Source of the DNA: Mytilus californianus
Taxonomy: Eukaryota > Mollusca > Bivalvia > Mytilida > Mytilidae
Direction: 5' to 3'
Length of the DNA stretch: 64,000 bases
NCBI RefSeq assembly: GCF_021869535.1
Contig: NW_026262690.1
Coordinates: 61,574,995-61,638,994 of the forward strand
A model generated the notes under the pieces. The model saw only the letters and a program-made list of their open reading frames with translations. It was not told where the DNA came from and did not search any database. A program made the translations under genes and the position numbers. Numbering within the stretch: the stretch's first letter is position 1; every line of letters starts with the position of its first letter. This document shows positions 25,401 to 40,400 of this stretch, one piece after another.

Positions 25401-28400
25401 AATCACCACAACCAAACTCCAGAGCAAATACACGGAGCTATTGCTTTGGTAGCTTCCAATGCTGCTGCTGTTATTGCTGCTGCTGCGGCTACGAACTCTG
25501 CTCAGAATAAGGCAGCCCAGGTCAATGTTTCCACTACTGCAAACACTGTTCCCATTATGGCTAGTTCTATAGTATCTAATGAGAGCTCTCAGGGCAGTGA
25601 CATCAAACCATTATCATTCAGCAGTGGTAACTCTACACCAGTTACTAGTCCTGTATATGGTGATCAGCCATCATTTCCTATAGATCAATCTCCAGCAGGC
25701 AGCATGGAAAACCAGGTATTATAGTACTTTTTGCAAATTCTTTAAACTGAAAATTTAGGAGTTTCGATGTAGCTATCTATATATGTACCTTTTAGTCTTG
25801 TATGCAGACTTGAAAACGACTTATGCAAAACATTGTCAGGACAACTTAGTACTAGTACTTTGCAAGCATACTTTTGATGAAAATGATTTTTATAGACTTC
25901 ACTGTAATAAAATCTGGATGCCAGCAGGGTTATAAGTGTTATTTTCATATTAATGACTTGGGGTCACATGCTGAATGCTTAATTTGTATAAATAATAAAA
26001 TGTATGAAATTGAAACAGAACAACAAATTTTGTCCTTTTTCTCAGATCAAAAGTACCTGTTTTCTACTTTTGAACTTCAGGGAAACAGTTTTCCTTTAAA
26101 TGCAATTAAAGCTGTTATCCTAATGCTAGCAATTTAAAGGTTTGGTTGGCTTGCCTGCTTTGTTTGTATAAATGTTTGCTCAAGCATTGTAATTAAGATT
26201 GACATCTGCAATCAATAGATAGGCGGGGCTTCAGCTTGTATACATTATTGATACTTAAATGTTATTGGGTGTTATGTATACTGTAAACAAGCTGAAGTCC
26301 TGCCTATCTATTATTTGCAGATGTCAATCTTAATTACAATGCTTGAGCAAACATTTATACCAACAAAGCAAGCAAGCCAACCAAACTTTTAAATTGCTAG
26401 TATTAGGATAACAGCTTTAAAGGTATGTTGATTTTTTCAGCACAAACAAGGATAATGTATTGTGACAAGAAATGACTTTCCCTTTATTTAAACTTTAAAC
26501 AAAATAGCTATGAATGCTTGAAATTTGTAGAATTTGAAGTCATGAAACGAGTTTCTGGGGATGATAATTGTAAGGAAATTATAGGCCCAATGCATGTCTA
26601 TATAGCTTTGAACCCATGTGTATGTTTTCTTCATTGATTACCAATCCACAATGTATAATGGATAAAAAAAGGTATTGTTGATCGATAACTTTGACTGCTA
26701 ATTAATTTCAGGTTTTGGTGCCAAAATTTAGGGATCATAACCTTGATAAACAATGAACACAGAATCATGGAGCATGTGAAAAATAAATAAGATACTAGAG
26801 CAATGTTTATTATGCCCCCGACGTAGCGGAGGGGGCATTAAGTTTTACCCTTGTCCGTCTGTACGTACGTATGTACGTACGTCCCAAAATTGGTTTCCGT
26901 TCTCTAACTTTAGTTTGCCTCAACCAAATGTTATGAAACTTATACACAATGCTTATTACCACAAAACACAGATCAAGTTTGAATTTTGGTGGCGTCACTT
27001 TTACCGTTCTAGAGTTATGTCCCTTTACAAATGGAAAAAATGCTGAATTTTTCATTTCCAATCTCTAACTTAAGTTTGCCTCAACAAAATGTTATGAAAC
27101 TTATACACAATGCTTATTACCACAAAACACAGATCAAGTTTGAATTTTGGTGGCGTAACTTTAACCATTCTAGAGTTAAGGCCCTTTTAGAAAAGGAAAA
27201 ATTGCAAAATTGTATTTCTTCTAAATATCAAGTAATTTTATTAAAATTGGAGCTATCTTCTTTTGTCCATGATTATAGTTGAATCAACTACAATCAATGC
27301 TTTATACAATGCAATGTTTAATTTTGACTTCCACTGATAAAACACAGATCAAGTTTAATTTGGGTAGTGTCACTTTAATCATTATTGAGTTATGCCCCTT
27401 TATAAATCGAAAGATTGCAAAATTTTTAGTTTCCATTCTGTAACTTAAGTTTGCCCCAACCAAACATTATGAAACCTATACACAATATTCATTACCACAA
27501 AACTAAGATCAAGTACAAATTTTTTGTTTCCATTTTCTAACTTTAGTTTGCCTCAACCAAATGTTATGAAACTCATACACAATGCTTATTACTACATAAT
27601 ACAGATTAAGTACATAATTTGATGGCAACACTTTTACCATTCTTGAGTTATGTCCCTTTATAAACATAAAAATTGCTGAATTTTATGTTCCATTCTCTAA
27701 CTTTAGTTTGTCTCAACCAAATGTTATAAAACTTATACACAACCGTTCTAGAGTTATGCGTGTTTACAAATAGAAAAATTGCTGAATTTTTAGTTTCTAT
27801 TCTCTACTTTAGTTAGCCTCAACCAAATGTTATGAGACTTACACACAATGTTAATATAATTTACCACAAAACTCAGATCAAGTTCAAATTTGGGTAGCAT
27901 CACTTTTACCGTTCTTCAGTTATGTCCCTTTATAACTATATCATATGCAAGCGGGGGCATCATCTGTGTCCACATGTGGACACTATCCACATTTATTTTC
28001 CATGTTTTCCAATTTGTTGATTAAGCATTTTCATAACCTGATAACAGTTGTTAAATAATTTGATGTATTGGGGAACTGGAAGACAATAATTCAATAGCAG
28101 TACATTTCTGGAGATTTGGATAAAATAAAGGATTTTCTTTCAAAAGAAAATCTCTGTTTTTATAGTTAAACTATATTTATAACATATTCATTTGTTTTGT
28201 TAATTTTGAAGGATCATAAGACTTTAAGATAGAAAGAAATAGGGCTATGAATTGGTGGTTTTATACCTATGTAATAAGTTAGTAACTTGAATCTCATTAT
28301 TAAGCACAATGGTCATAATATCGATGGTTGCATTGACTTAGTAAGCTCGTGTTGATTTTGACAATTTTTATACGACCACAAAAAAATTTTGCGGTCGTAT

Positions 28401-31400
28401 ATTGGTATGACGTTGACATTGGCGTCGTCGTCGTTGTTGTCATTGTCGTCCAAAGACACATTGGTTTTCGCATTCTAACTTTAGTTTAAGTGAATGGATC
28501 TCTATGAAATTTTACCATAAGGTTCAATACCACAAAAGGAAGGTTGGGATTGATTTTGGGGGTTATGGTACCAACAGTTAAGGAATTAGGGGCCAAAAAG
28601 GGGCCAAAAATAAGCATTTTTGTAACTTCCAGACATAACTTATGTGTTAGTGTATGGATCTCTCTGACATTGTACCACAAGGTTTCATATCACAAAGGGA
28701 ATGCTGGGATTGATTTTGGGGGTAATTGCCTCAAAATTTTAGGAATTAGGGGCCAAAAAAGAGGCAAAAAACAAGCATTTTTCTAGTTTCATGACAATAA
28801 CTTGTGTGTAAGTGTATGGATCTTTCTGAAATTGTACTACAAGGTTCCATATCACAAAGGGAATGCTGGAATTGAGTTTGGGGGTAATTGCCCAAAACGT
28901 TTAGGAATAAGGGGCCAAAATAAGCATTTTTCTAGTTTCCAGACAATAACTTGTGTTCAAGTGTATGGATCTCTCTGAAATTGTACTGCAAGGTAACATA
29001 CCACAAAGGGAAGGCTGGGATTGATTTTGGGGGTAATTGCCTCAAAATTTTAGGAATTAGGGGCCAAAAAGGGGCAAAAAAACAAGCATTTTTCTAGTTT
29101 CAGGACAATAACTTGTGTGTAAGTGTATGGATCTTTATGAAATTGTACTACAAGGTTCCATATCACAAAGGGAAAGCTGGGTTTGAGTTTGGGGGTAATT
29201 GCCCTAAACGTTTAGGAATTTGGGGCCAAAAAACAAGCATTTTTCTAGTTTCCAGACAATAACTTGTGTTCAAGTGTACGGATCTCTCTGAAATTGTACT
29301 GCAAGGTACCATACCACAAAGGGAAGGCTGGGATTGAGTTTGGGGGTGATGAATCATAAGGGGGTTCAAAAAATTTGAGGGGGGATTTTTTTTTCATTTT
29401 TTTTCTTTAAAATTTTCCATTTAAAATTGGTTTTTTCTGATTTATATATAAAAGCAAGTAATAATGATATGGTTTGAATAGGTAAATTAAAAATTTTTGA
29501 GTTCTTAGACCACATTCATTCTGTGTCAGAAACCTATGCTGTGTCAAATATTTAATCACAATCCAAATTCAGTGCTGTATCAAGCTTGAATGTTGTGTCC
29601 ATACTTGCCCCAACTGTTCAGGGTTCGACCTCTGAGGTTGTATCAAGCTGCGCCCAGCGGAGCATTTTATTGTCTCTGCTGAACCCCTAATTTTTCAATC
29701 TTCATAAAATAGGATTTCAGACAATAAGTTGTTTACTATCACATATTCATCTGACATACTCATCAGTATAAGGATTGATGAAAAATTAGAAGGGTTCTGT
29801 TACATTTGATTTAGTAGGAGATTTTGTGAGCTCATTAAGGCACAGGGTTTTTTTTTGAGGGGTGGTGGGGGGGGATATATACAATAGCACTATTTTCTCA
29901 TACTGTGAATATTTGTATCATTTGATTTATTCACTTACTTGTTCTTTTAAAGATTAATTCAAAACAGACAGCTACTGCTAAATTGCGGTCCTTATCAGAA
30001 GAAGAATCAGTAGGACAAAAAGTACAAATGTTACTAGACCAGGCTGCTGCTGCTTCACAGACCAACACTGATGAGACCATCACACTTCACAGTGCTCAGG
30101 GCAATCAGACAGTTACTATATCAGCTGACAATTTACCACAAACCATAGCCATAGAGTCAAGTAATGTGTTAATGAAACATATACAGCCAGGAAGACAGTG
30201 GCAAGACCAGGTAAACATGCGTGAATCATACTAAAACTGCCTTGTTCCTTAATGCAGATTGTGACAAGAATACATCAATAAACCATAGCTATGCTACTCA
30301 GTGTTCTCCCCAGGATTTTTGGATAGCACCAGGGTAACGCGTGTGAACAGCTTGGTGAAATGATTCATACAATCAGTTGTGTCGCATGGCGTCACTATAT
30401 TTCTAGTTACTGCAGTTTTTATGTCTCTTGTTTTGTTTTAATACAGTACTGTGGAATGTGTTATGTCTGAATATTATTGGTTAAAAAGATCAATAAGCAG
30501 TTTGTATACTTTTAATATTTTTTAAAAATAAACAAAACATGATTCATTACATAATATTCATCTAAATTTAAAGTAATTAAATCTTTTATAAAATCCATGA
30601 TCAATAAAAAATAAAATATCATTTAAACAGGAATATATATATTGTTAGATATACTGTTCCCAGATTCAAAAGTGAACAAAAATGTTCAATTTAAAAAACT
30701 TTCTAGTTTCTAGAAAGAAAGTTGTTGAATGTGAAAGGATTCCTGTCATAAGGAGATATAAAATTAACAAGAACAAAATTGTGTTATAATTTGAACCAGT
30801 TTCTATCTTAAATTTTAATAAAAAGAAATTTTTCATAAATTTTAAAACATTTTGCCATAGATTTCATGTACATGTAAATATTAACCTTTCTTGTCTTTGG
30901 TGATTATCAAACATAGATACAGACTTAATACTGCACTAAAATCTAAATCTTTATTTGTCATGTGATCCATTTAAAAAGAATTCCTAAATCTATAAATTTA
31001 TCTTAGGTCTATAGATCTATATACAGTCGATTCCACTTAATTGCATACCGCTTAATAGCATAATTCGGTTAATTGCATACTTTTCTCCTGCACAAAACCA
31101 TTCCCCATTCATCTAATGTTAAATTGTCCGGTTATATGCATAGCCTTACAAGTGGCCTTTCGGTTAATTGCATAGAAAATATTCGCCAGCTAGATATGCT
31201 TAGTTAAAACGGACGAGATTTTTTACCGGAAACGGCAATTTGGTAAGTATATTTTTCTTGAATGCATCATAATTTTCGTTATTATTTCATATTTACTTTT
31301 GTGTTATCTAAATAAAGTTTTAAAACAGTTTCTTTCGTGTTTATATGATTATAAAATAAGCCTCGATGTGTACACAGGTAAAGTTTCCCATGTTCTATTT

Positions 31401-34400
31401 TAAGCCTCGAGGTAAAAAAAATGTCAAACAGGTGATTGTTGTAAAAACACGTCCAATCTATCTCAAAAGGCGTTAATTATTGATTGGATTTCAAACATTG
31501 TTCATAGATTACATGTGGGGTGAATTTTAAAAACAATAACCCCTGTTAATTATCGATCATTATCCAATGTGTACTCTCGTAATTCGGCTTGGGGTGATCT
31601 ACACTTATGTTAAATATTACAGGGCATTTATATATAGTTGAAGAATTTTATACATCAATCTATAATTTTAAATATTCTTTGAAAAGAAAATCAACTTCTA
31701 ATTATTATATTTTCTCTCTTTCAACACTCGTGTCCTGCAAATAACCCGTACAGGGCCCCATTACCTGTTTTAAACTGCTTTGCATATACGAAACTAACGA
31801 GGTTAAAGAAACAGTGTTACATCACTGTGCAAGCGGTAAATACTGCATATCAAAGGCAGTTTAGTACACATTTATTGTTTAAAATGATCATAAACTGTGT
31901 AGTATTGTTAAACAGTTAATTTAATCAAAGCGTAACAATGTACATTGTACATCCGGGTCATAGAAACAAATCTATTTTTAGAACAATTAGTTTTATTTTC
32001 GTATCTCAGGTAAAGGAAAAGTCGGCACGCAAATAAACTAAATCAAAATGTGTTTATAAACTTTATTGAAAGAATACAAAATAAAATAACATGTATAACA
32101 CTAGACACATAACTTTTATTAGAATAAATAAGCATTCAATATGTTGTAAGTGGATTATGGACGTTCATCTTTCTTCAGGGATTTCCTTTACTGATCTGTA
32201 CTATCGATGTTATTTGACTCCGTAATTTGGCATTTCGGATATAAGCATACTCCGCTTAATTGCATAATTTTGTCTGACAAATAGGCTATGCAAATAACCG
32301 GAATCGACTGTATAACCATATTTGAATGTCAAAAACAAATTCTCCCTATTTTCCCGCCTAAATGACAGGAAGTAGATATAAATAGATTTAACATGTGCTT
32401 ATGGATTAAAATTGCAAGATCACTTCTGTTATTCATTAATGATCATATGGATATAGATATCCAGTTTGAAGGTACAGTCATGCATTTTATTTATAAAATT
32501 GAATAGATTGCAGTTAATTGTAAATAATCTTGAATATTTACGTGAACTAACTGGGTCATGTGATCCTTCCCCTTTGAATTACTTGTTGACAGTTTGAAAC
32601 CGGAATATCATGCAATAACTATGTCATAATTAAAGATAATTTTGGCCATGGTTTAATCAGAGACATATAAAACTATAATATAAGTATTGAGCTAACTTTT
32701 AACTTTATAATGTACAAAATATGTACCGTCGTGTGTACAACTATCGGGTCAACACGGTTTGTGTACAAAGTATTTGCCGACTTGTCAGGTGGTGAGTGAA
32801 GCCTTAAAATAGTTATCTTTGATCATAAAGTTATGATATCTAAATTAAAACACAAAAGAATCATGTAAAAAGTGTTAATTACATCGATTAAATCCAATCA
32901 ACAAAGGTTAACCTCATAAAGGTAAATCGATCACGTGGTGTAAACAATCCGTGTTGAACTGGTTTGAACTGGTCAAATTTCACCTTGAATTTTACACCGC
33001 ACGGAAAAGATTTAACAAGTCGTTTAAAACTTTACCGATTTACGATTTTTTAACTGAAAATTTTAGCACCACGGAGAAAAATTATACATCGCGGTAAGAA
33101 CGATACCACCACGGTAAAAAATTATACATCGCGGGCCCGCGGTCCTTTAAGGGCCTGGGGAGAACACTGCTACTAGGTGTTTAACATGGAAATGATAAGT
33201 AAAACATACAGAGAATTGTATCTGTTATTCATTTTACACATAAAAATCTCAGTGTATTTGATTGCCAGAAGTGTTATATAGGACTGCAAAATTTCTGCCG
33301 TCGTATAATGGTATGACATTGTTGTCATCGTGTATTTAGATTTTGGCTTTTGGGGCCCATTATCATATTGGTCCACATTGAGGTCCAAAAGGTCCAAAAA
33401 TAAACTTTGTTCGATTTCATAAAAAATTGAATTTTTTGGGTTCTTTGATATGCTGAATCTAACCATGTATTTAGATTTTGGATATAAGACCATAATAGGT
33501 AAATGTCCAATTTCAAATTTTTAAGTTGGACCACACTCATTGTGTACGAAACCTATGCTATGTCAAATGTTTAATCACAATCCAAATTCAAGAGCTGTAT
33601 TGCATAATTAATAGAAATTGTAAGACATGTAAGTTGATTCATAATTAAAAATAGATACGGCATCAAATTCTAATTATAGAGAAGAAATTATGTATAAATA
33701 TAGTTTAAAATTTACATTCATATTTCATATTGTATCTTGGATAATTTTTTATAAAATTGATAAACGTAGTAAAAGATAATTCTTTCATGTCTATTTTATT
33801 TCAGAATGTTAAAGTAAACAGTGTTCAAAGTGCCCATTCAAGCTCTCCAAGAAGTGGAGAACCCTCACCAGGTTATCTGCAGCAAGTTAGCCCAATTAGT
33901 CCTGTCCCTAATACACAGTTGACACCTTCAAGTCCGGTGATGCAGCCACACCCTCAACAAAGGTCATGGAATACAACTGTTTCTCCTGCAAATGTGGATA
34001 AAAATGGGTATGGTCTTTAGTAATTGTTTAGATACACTGCAGTTAGTTTGGGTTTTGCTATTTATTCCCAAACACTTCAGGAGGGGGTATACTGGTTTAC
34101 CTCTGTCCACGAAGCTGACTGTCCATAACACATTTCTGTCACATTTCTTCAAAGCAGGTGCAGGTCATACCACATTGATATATGGCACAAAGCTTCATCT
34201 GGTTATGGCATACTGTGTGACATGTTTTTTTAATTTTCCTTCAATATTTTTCTTCCTATATGTTGAAAGCTTATTTCGATACAATGTCATGCATATATTT
34301 GAAACTTTCTTCACATTTAATCAACAACATTGAGCATTGTGTAATTAGTGGGAAATAACTCACAACTATATATCTTGTATAACCCGTCTACCAAGCACCT

Positions 34401-37400
34401 TAACAAACACTTTCATATTTATTCAATACCTATGATTTACTTAAAAAAAAAAATGAGGTCAAAATAAAGGTCTATTTAATAAACTATATCAATTGTAACA
34501 TATGGGAAAAATCAATACAGCCACCATTCATAGAAAGAAAAAGATACAACGTTATTTGCTCAGATAAGATTCTATTGATTTTTTTGATCAGCAGGTAGTT
34601 ATGTAATGTTTTATCAAGGCTAATTAGTACATATTAAGTAACTTGTATTTGTCACTGAAATTAATCCAGGGTTTACAGAGAAATTTGTGTTTTAGTGGTG
34701 ACAATGGGAATTTCATCCAAAAAAATAAAAGATAAAAAGTCTGAGATTAGTCAATTTCAAATTGGCCATTAGAAAAAAAAACTGAATAAGAAACTGAACA
34801 TCAAAGTCATTTTCCTTGATTACAGGTATATAATTAAAACTCCAGTCTCACAAATTAGGCTACATTTGTCATTTTTGGGGTTGAAATTGGGTTTATTGTA
34901 TTTGAAAATTAAGAAAATTTTCGTTTTTAGAGAATTTGATGTTTAGGACTTATTTTAATCATTCTATAAAATGTAAAATACACAATTATATTACTACACA
35001 GAAATAAATGATGGCAGGATTTCTTTTGTTATAAATGTTTTATTCAATCTATAACTTTTCTTTACAGGGAGGAAGTTAAACCAGCAGAATGCACAATATG
35101 TGAAAGAACATTTAAAAATGTACAAGCTTTAAATGGTCACATGCGATGTCATGGAGGATATTTCAAGAAAGTATGAATGCATGATGTTGAAACTCGTTTG
35201 TGAAGAATCATTCGAATTTTTAAAATGCAGAAATATAGATTTATCTCAAGTACATTTCTGAGTTATATTTGATACAAACATTTTCACATGATTAGACCTC
35301 CTTTTCCCCCCAACTTGTAAAATCTAATGTTTTTATGAAATTGATGCTTATGAAATTCACTAATCAATTATTTTATAACATGTTAATTTTTATGTGATAG
35401 TGCAGTACAGTTGATGAAAATGAACAGATATTCTATTGGGATATATATAACTGAAATTATCGTATGTACCCTTGAAAATGGTTATGCAGAACAGTGATGA
35501 AAAATTAAAATATCAAACAAATGGACCTTTGTGTAATTTCAGACTTTCTTGCCATTTTAAATACATATTTAAAACCTTTAGTTATGGAAATGCAATTGTG
35601 TTATCTTGGAGGAAGTTTTATTGGTTAATAATTGAAAGTAGGAATTATAAAACCTATTTAAAAATTAAAGACTACTAAAAAATATTGTTTAAGATGAAAG
35701 CATGAAAAAGCAAATTAGATATTCAAAAAATACTTTGTTTTTTTATGAATGGCAGTATCCAATGTCAAGCCAATCAAAACCATTACCTGATTTTATTTCA
35801 TAGGAACCAAAGGAAGATAAAAAGACCAAAAAGAATTCCAAGGAGATGGCACCTCCCAAATCAGTGGCACCAAAGGGAAATAAATTGATAGCCAGTATGC
35901 CTCATCCTTCACCATTAGACAAAGTAGGATCACCACAGTCAGGACAAGGTTATTATCATATGAATATTATAGAATGAACCTGATGCACAATTATTCTGAG
36001 GCAATCATTGAAATTTTTGTGAAATAAAGGAATCATCAACTCCACAAAAAAAATGATTTCGATTAAAGCAGCAGAGTTAAATCAGAAGAACATTTGATTT
36101 GCTACATGTTTTGAACTTCAATACAAGGACATTGGGAGGAATATTAATCAGCTATGGTTTTACAACCATAATCGGAAATGTTTATACAAAAGATATGATT
36201 AACTTCAGCAATAGACAAATCCAATGTTTGTGTTACATTAGATTTGGTTAATATTATCACACCTACAGACCACTGGTCAACATTTCTGTCCAATGAAAAT
36301 AGTGAGGCTAGGCAATATTTAAAAGTATTCATATTATTTAACGGCAACATTAATGTTAAATTTTATGCTGTAGATCTGTATTACTTTCTTTATATGTATA
36401 TTTATGGTCAAATTAGACTATACAATCTGAATTGACCTGAATTGTTCATATTATTTAACAATAACATTAATGGTGAATTTTAAAGGTTCTGCATATGGAA
36501 GCCAGTTACAGTCCCCTGTATCAGGAGATTCACCAGTAGGGATTGATGGGTCAGCTATGGTCCTACAACAGTTTGGATTGGATCAGTTACAGGTTGGAGA
36601 ACCATTCTGGGTAGTCATCCTATTTACATTCATTGACATCATCTAACACTGATATACTTACACATTACTTATTCATCTGTTTTCATTCACTTATCATTTT
36701 CAACTTTTACTTGTATCTATATGGAAATTTATTGATTCCTGAATAATGATGCTTTTCTCTTAGAGCTGTAGATCTTTATTACTTTCCTTATTTGTATATT
36801 AAGGGTCAAATTAGATTATACAATCTGAATTGACCTGAATTGTTATATCTGGCTTTGCTCAAATAGTTCTAGACATTGTTGTTACTTTACACCCATCATA
36901 ATTCTTTATTGATATTTTAATATCCTCTCTAAAATCACAGAATTTTTGAGTAAATCATCCTTTATGCATCCTGTAAAATTGCATACCAGACAAGATACCC
37001 ACAAACTAATATTTTCATTTAGTATAACATAAAATGTGTGGAGATCTGGTCAAGAGCTAGCTGTAATGGAACCTTTTACTTCAGTTGATTATTAATGACA
37101 AAGACAACCACATTACATATCTGTAATACTGTAAAATGCACATTTCAGTATTTCAATGAATTTGAGGCAAACAATAGACACTATTTTTTTGTTTGCCTCA
37201 ACAGAGTGAAAAAGGTTAGATTTGGATGTGCTGTTTCTGGAGGCTGTGGCATTAACAATGAATAAGTTTGTGATTAGGTCAGTTTAAGCGGAAACACTAG
37301 TGGAAGTTCAATGATATTGCCTTCTCGGTCATGATCTATTGACTTTGAATCTTTTCCACAGTTTACATGTAAAGTTTGTGGTGAGGTCAAATTAAGATGA

Positions 37401-40400
37401 AACGCTAATGTTAAGTCAATGATATTTGGTATGCAGTTGTATTGGCCGTTGCAGGTCTCATTTCCATGGAGATTATATCAGGGCTTCCAAAAAATATTTG
37501 AGCCAGCCGGACATTTTTTTTTGTCTCACCCCGATTTCTATCCCTTAAGACTCAGAAACAAAAGGAAACCATAGTAATCATTTCAGCATCATATAAATTA
37601 TGATTGACACAAAAACGGTATTTGACTTGATTTTTTAATATAAATTTCCTTATTCTGATGTTCTGACGTAAACTGTTAAATTGACAGTGCACCATTTGAA
37701 GTGTGCAACATCAGCTTACTAATATCTGCTTAAGACTCTTTATTTGTGCAAAATGACGCTGTCAATAACTTCACTTTCGTTTTTGAAAAGTACTGGATGT
37801 TGACTTGACAATGGTAAAACACGGTCCAGAGACGGATACGTAAAATCTGTGTAGGTTTACAAAGCACAATTGAGTTATTAAAGTAGCTCTTTCCACTTTA
37901 TTTCTACAGGAAAAACTTGCAATGAACGTTAGATAAAGGTATCAATGATTTTTTTTGCATTTTTGAAAAATCGGATGCATAATTAAATCTCGCACATGCA
38001 CACATACACACGAGTGTACTAGTTTAAACAACATGGTTCTGACGATTTTTCACTTAAGACCTTTACTACTACCTTTTTAAATTTTCATCAAATAATAATT
38101 ATATATGTTTTCTGGTAATCTGATTCTTGTTGACTAAATTATTTAGTGGAAACGGCTGAAATTCAAAAAATAACTTTCAATAGACCGGTCAATGTCCGGT
38201 ACTAAATAGTTTACCTGTCGCCTGAACAGGTAAAATAAGCTGTCAGAGAACTAATTAGCCTTGATTGTAATGAGAAGGTATTAAAGTAGGGTTTGTTTTG
38301 ATAGTAATTATTCATCATGTCACTTTTATGACCGGAAATGTGTGGCTGTTTAAGGCAAATGTTCAGGTCAAAACTGAAAAGATCGCATGAACTTCAATTT
38401 TTTTGCCTGAACTATGTTATTAAAATGTCCATTTCATCTTCGACACAACAAGTCATTTATATAATTTATCGGACTTGTCCGGAAAATATGACCGTTTTGG
38501 AAGCCCTGGATTATATTTCCCTACACCCTCATCATGGTTCATAGACTTTGAAACTTTCACATAGTTTACATCAGTCAAGTAAAATCCGTGTAGGTTTACA
38601 AAGCACAATTGAGTTATTAAAGTAGCTCTTTCCACTTTATTTCTACAGGAAAAACTCGCAATGAACGTTGTTATTAAAATGTCCGTTTCATCTTCGACAC
38701 AACAAGTCATTTATATAATTTATCGGACTTGTCCGGAAAATATGATCGTTTTGGAAGCCCTGGATTATATTTCCCTACACCCTCATCATGGTTCATAGAC
38801 TTTGAAACTTTCACATAGTTTACATCAGTCAAGTGTTAAAGTGAGTGTTTAGGAAGTACACCACTAATGTACCCTCCTTATTAAATTTCAAGCATTTTTT
38901 TTATTCTTCAAAATTATAAGTCAAAAAGTGTTCTACAATGATCACCAGTCATTCAGCTTTCATTTGATAACAAAATTACCAAAATATTTTACATATTTTG
39001 AAAGTTACACCCATGCGTAGGAACTATTTTGTGTTAAATATGTACTACTTTCTGGTATGTGCTTTCTGGCCGGGACCGAATTAGTGGTGTTACACCTTTA
39101 GGTCAGTTTTAATGGAACTACTGATGGAATGTAAATGGTATTTGGTATGCAGTTGTATTAAGAGGTTATTTGGCCCTGCACCTTCATTCATGGTTCATTG
39201 ACTTTGGATGCTTTATATAGTTTACATGTTGAAGTATTATCATTTTGATTTCAACATTTGCATTATACTATCAAAATTACACAAAAGTTTGACTTATCTC
39301 TGTGTCAACAGTTTATTGTATTTTTGAATTTGTTATTTATTTAATGTATATATCTATATATATTTAGCAACAAATTCAGATACATCAGCAACAGATTCAA
39401 GGGGAACAACTGCAGCAGCAACTTCAACAACAGTTACAGGTACTTCAGATGGAACAGACAAATGTAGAGGTGAAGATACAACAATTGAAAGATCAACTAC
39501 AACAACAGAATCAACAGCTTACACAGAAACAGGTCAGACAGCAAATGGTAATCCACTACTAAACAAATAAATCTTATTATTTCAGGCAGTTGACAAGTAC
39601 AACATGTTTGTCGAGCCTGCAACTTTTTTCGCAAAAGCGAGACATAGCGATCCTACATTCCGTCGTTGGCGTCCACAAATATTCACTGTGGTTAAAGTTT
39701 TTGAAATTTTAATAACTTTCTTAAAATATCCTGGATTTCTACCAAACTTGGACCAAAGCTTGTTTATGATCATAAGATAGTATCCAGAAGTAAATTTTGT
39801 AAAAAAAAATCCTGTTTATCCATATTTTACTTATAAATGGACTTAGTTTTTCTGCCAGTTAACATTACATTCACTCTGTGGTTAAAGTTTTTAAAATTTT
39901 AATAACTTTCTTAAAATATCCTGGATTTCTACCAAACTTGGACAGAAGCTTGTTTATGATCATAAGATAGTATCTAGAAGGAAATTTTGTAAAAATTTAT
40001 TTCCTGATTTTCCGTATATTTCTTATAAATGGACTTAGTTTTTATACCCCCGCTTTAAAAAAGTGGGGGTATACTGTTTTACCTCTGTCTGTCCATCCTT
40101 CCGTCCGTCAATCCATCCATCCATCCGTCCGTCCGTCCCATTTTTCGTCGCATCTTTCTCAGGAACTACATCATAAGGATTTCTGAAACTTGGTTTCAGG
40201 GTTAATATAAGTCAGCTATACTGTGTGATGCGTTTTCAGATTCATCACTCAACAACAAATGCATATTTGGGCTGGGGGTATCATCAGTGAGCAGTAGCTA
40301 GCAGTTTCACTTGTTCTTCACGTTAACATTACATACAGTCTGCAGTTAAAGTTTTTAAAACATTTATAAGATTCATAAACCATCCTGGATTTTTACCAAA

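Larger units (their letters stand above)
25716..29952 (+). other. Intron 3
   Basis: 4.2 kb. Holds a foldback element (26106-26420), family C element (26812-27999) and family A copy 5 (28370-29671). The remainder, including a G/T-rich run at 29849-29873, shows nothing else supportable. Confidence 0.7.
30211..33804 (+). other. Intron 4
   Basis: 3.6 kb, mostly an hAT-like element (30299-33169) with a nested pogo-like element. A short degraded family A copy (about 33280-33601) follows. Confidence 0.7.
37250..39240 (+). repeat. Tandem repeat H, second locus (interrupted)
   Basis: Same roughly 170 bp unit as 9740-11960: GTGATTAGGTCAGTTTAAGC, TTTGGTATGCAGTTGTATT, CATTTCCATGGAGATTAT, CTATTGACTTTGAA. 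Units lie at 37250-37478, 38517-38576, 38778-38850 and 39097-39235, separated by insertions. Confidence 0.65.
36593..39367 (+). other. Intron 8
   Basis: 2.8 kb. Holds tandem repeat H (about 37250-39240) interrupted by hAT-like copy 2 (37479-38508), a local duplication of its right end (about 38577-38831), and a small TIR element (38854-39096). Confidence 0.7.
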
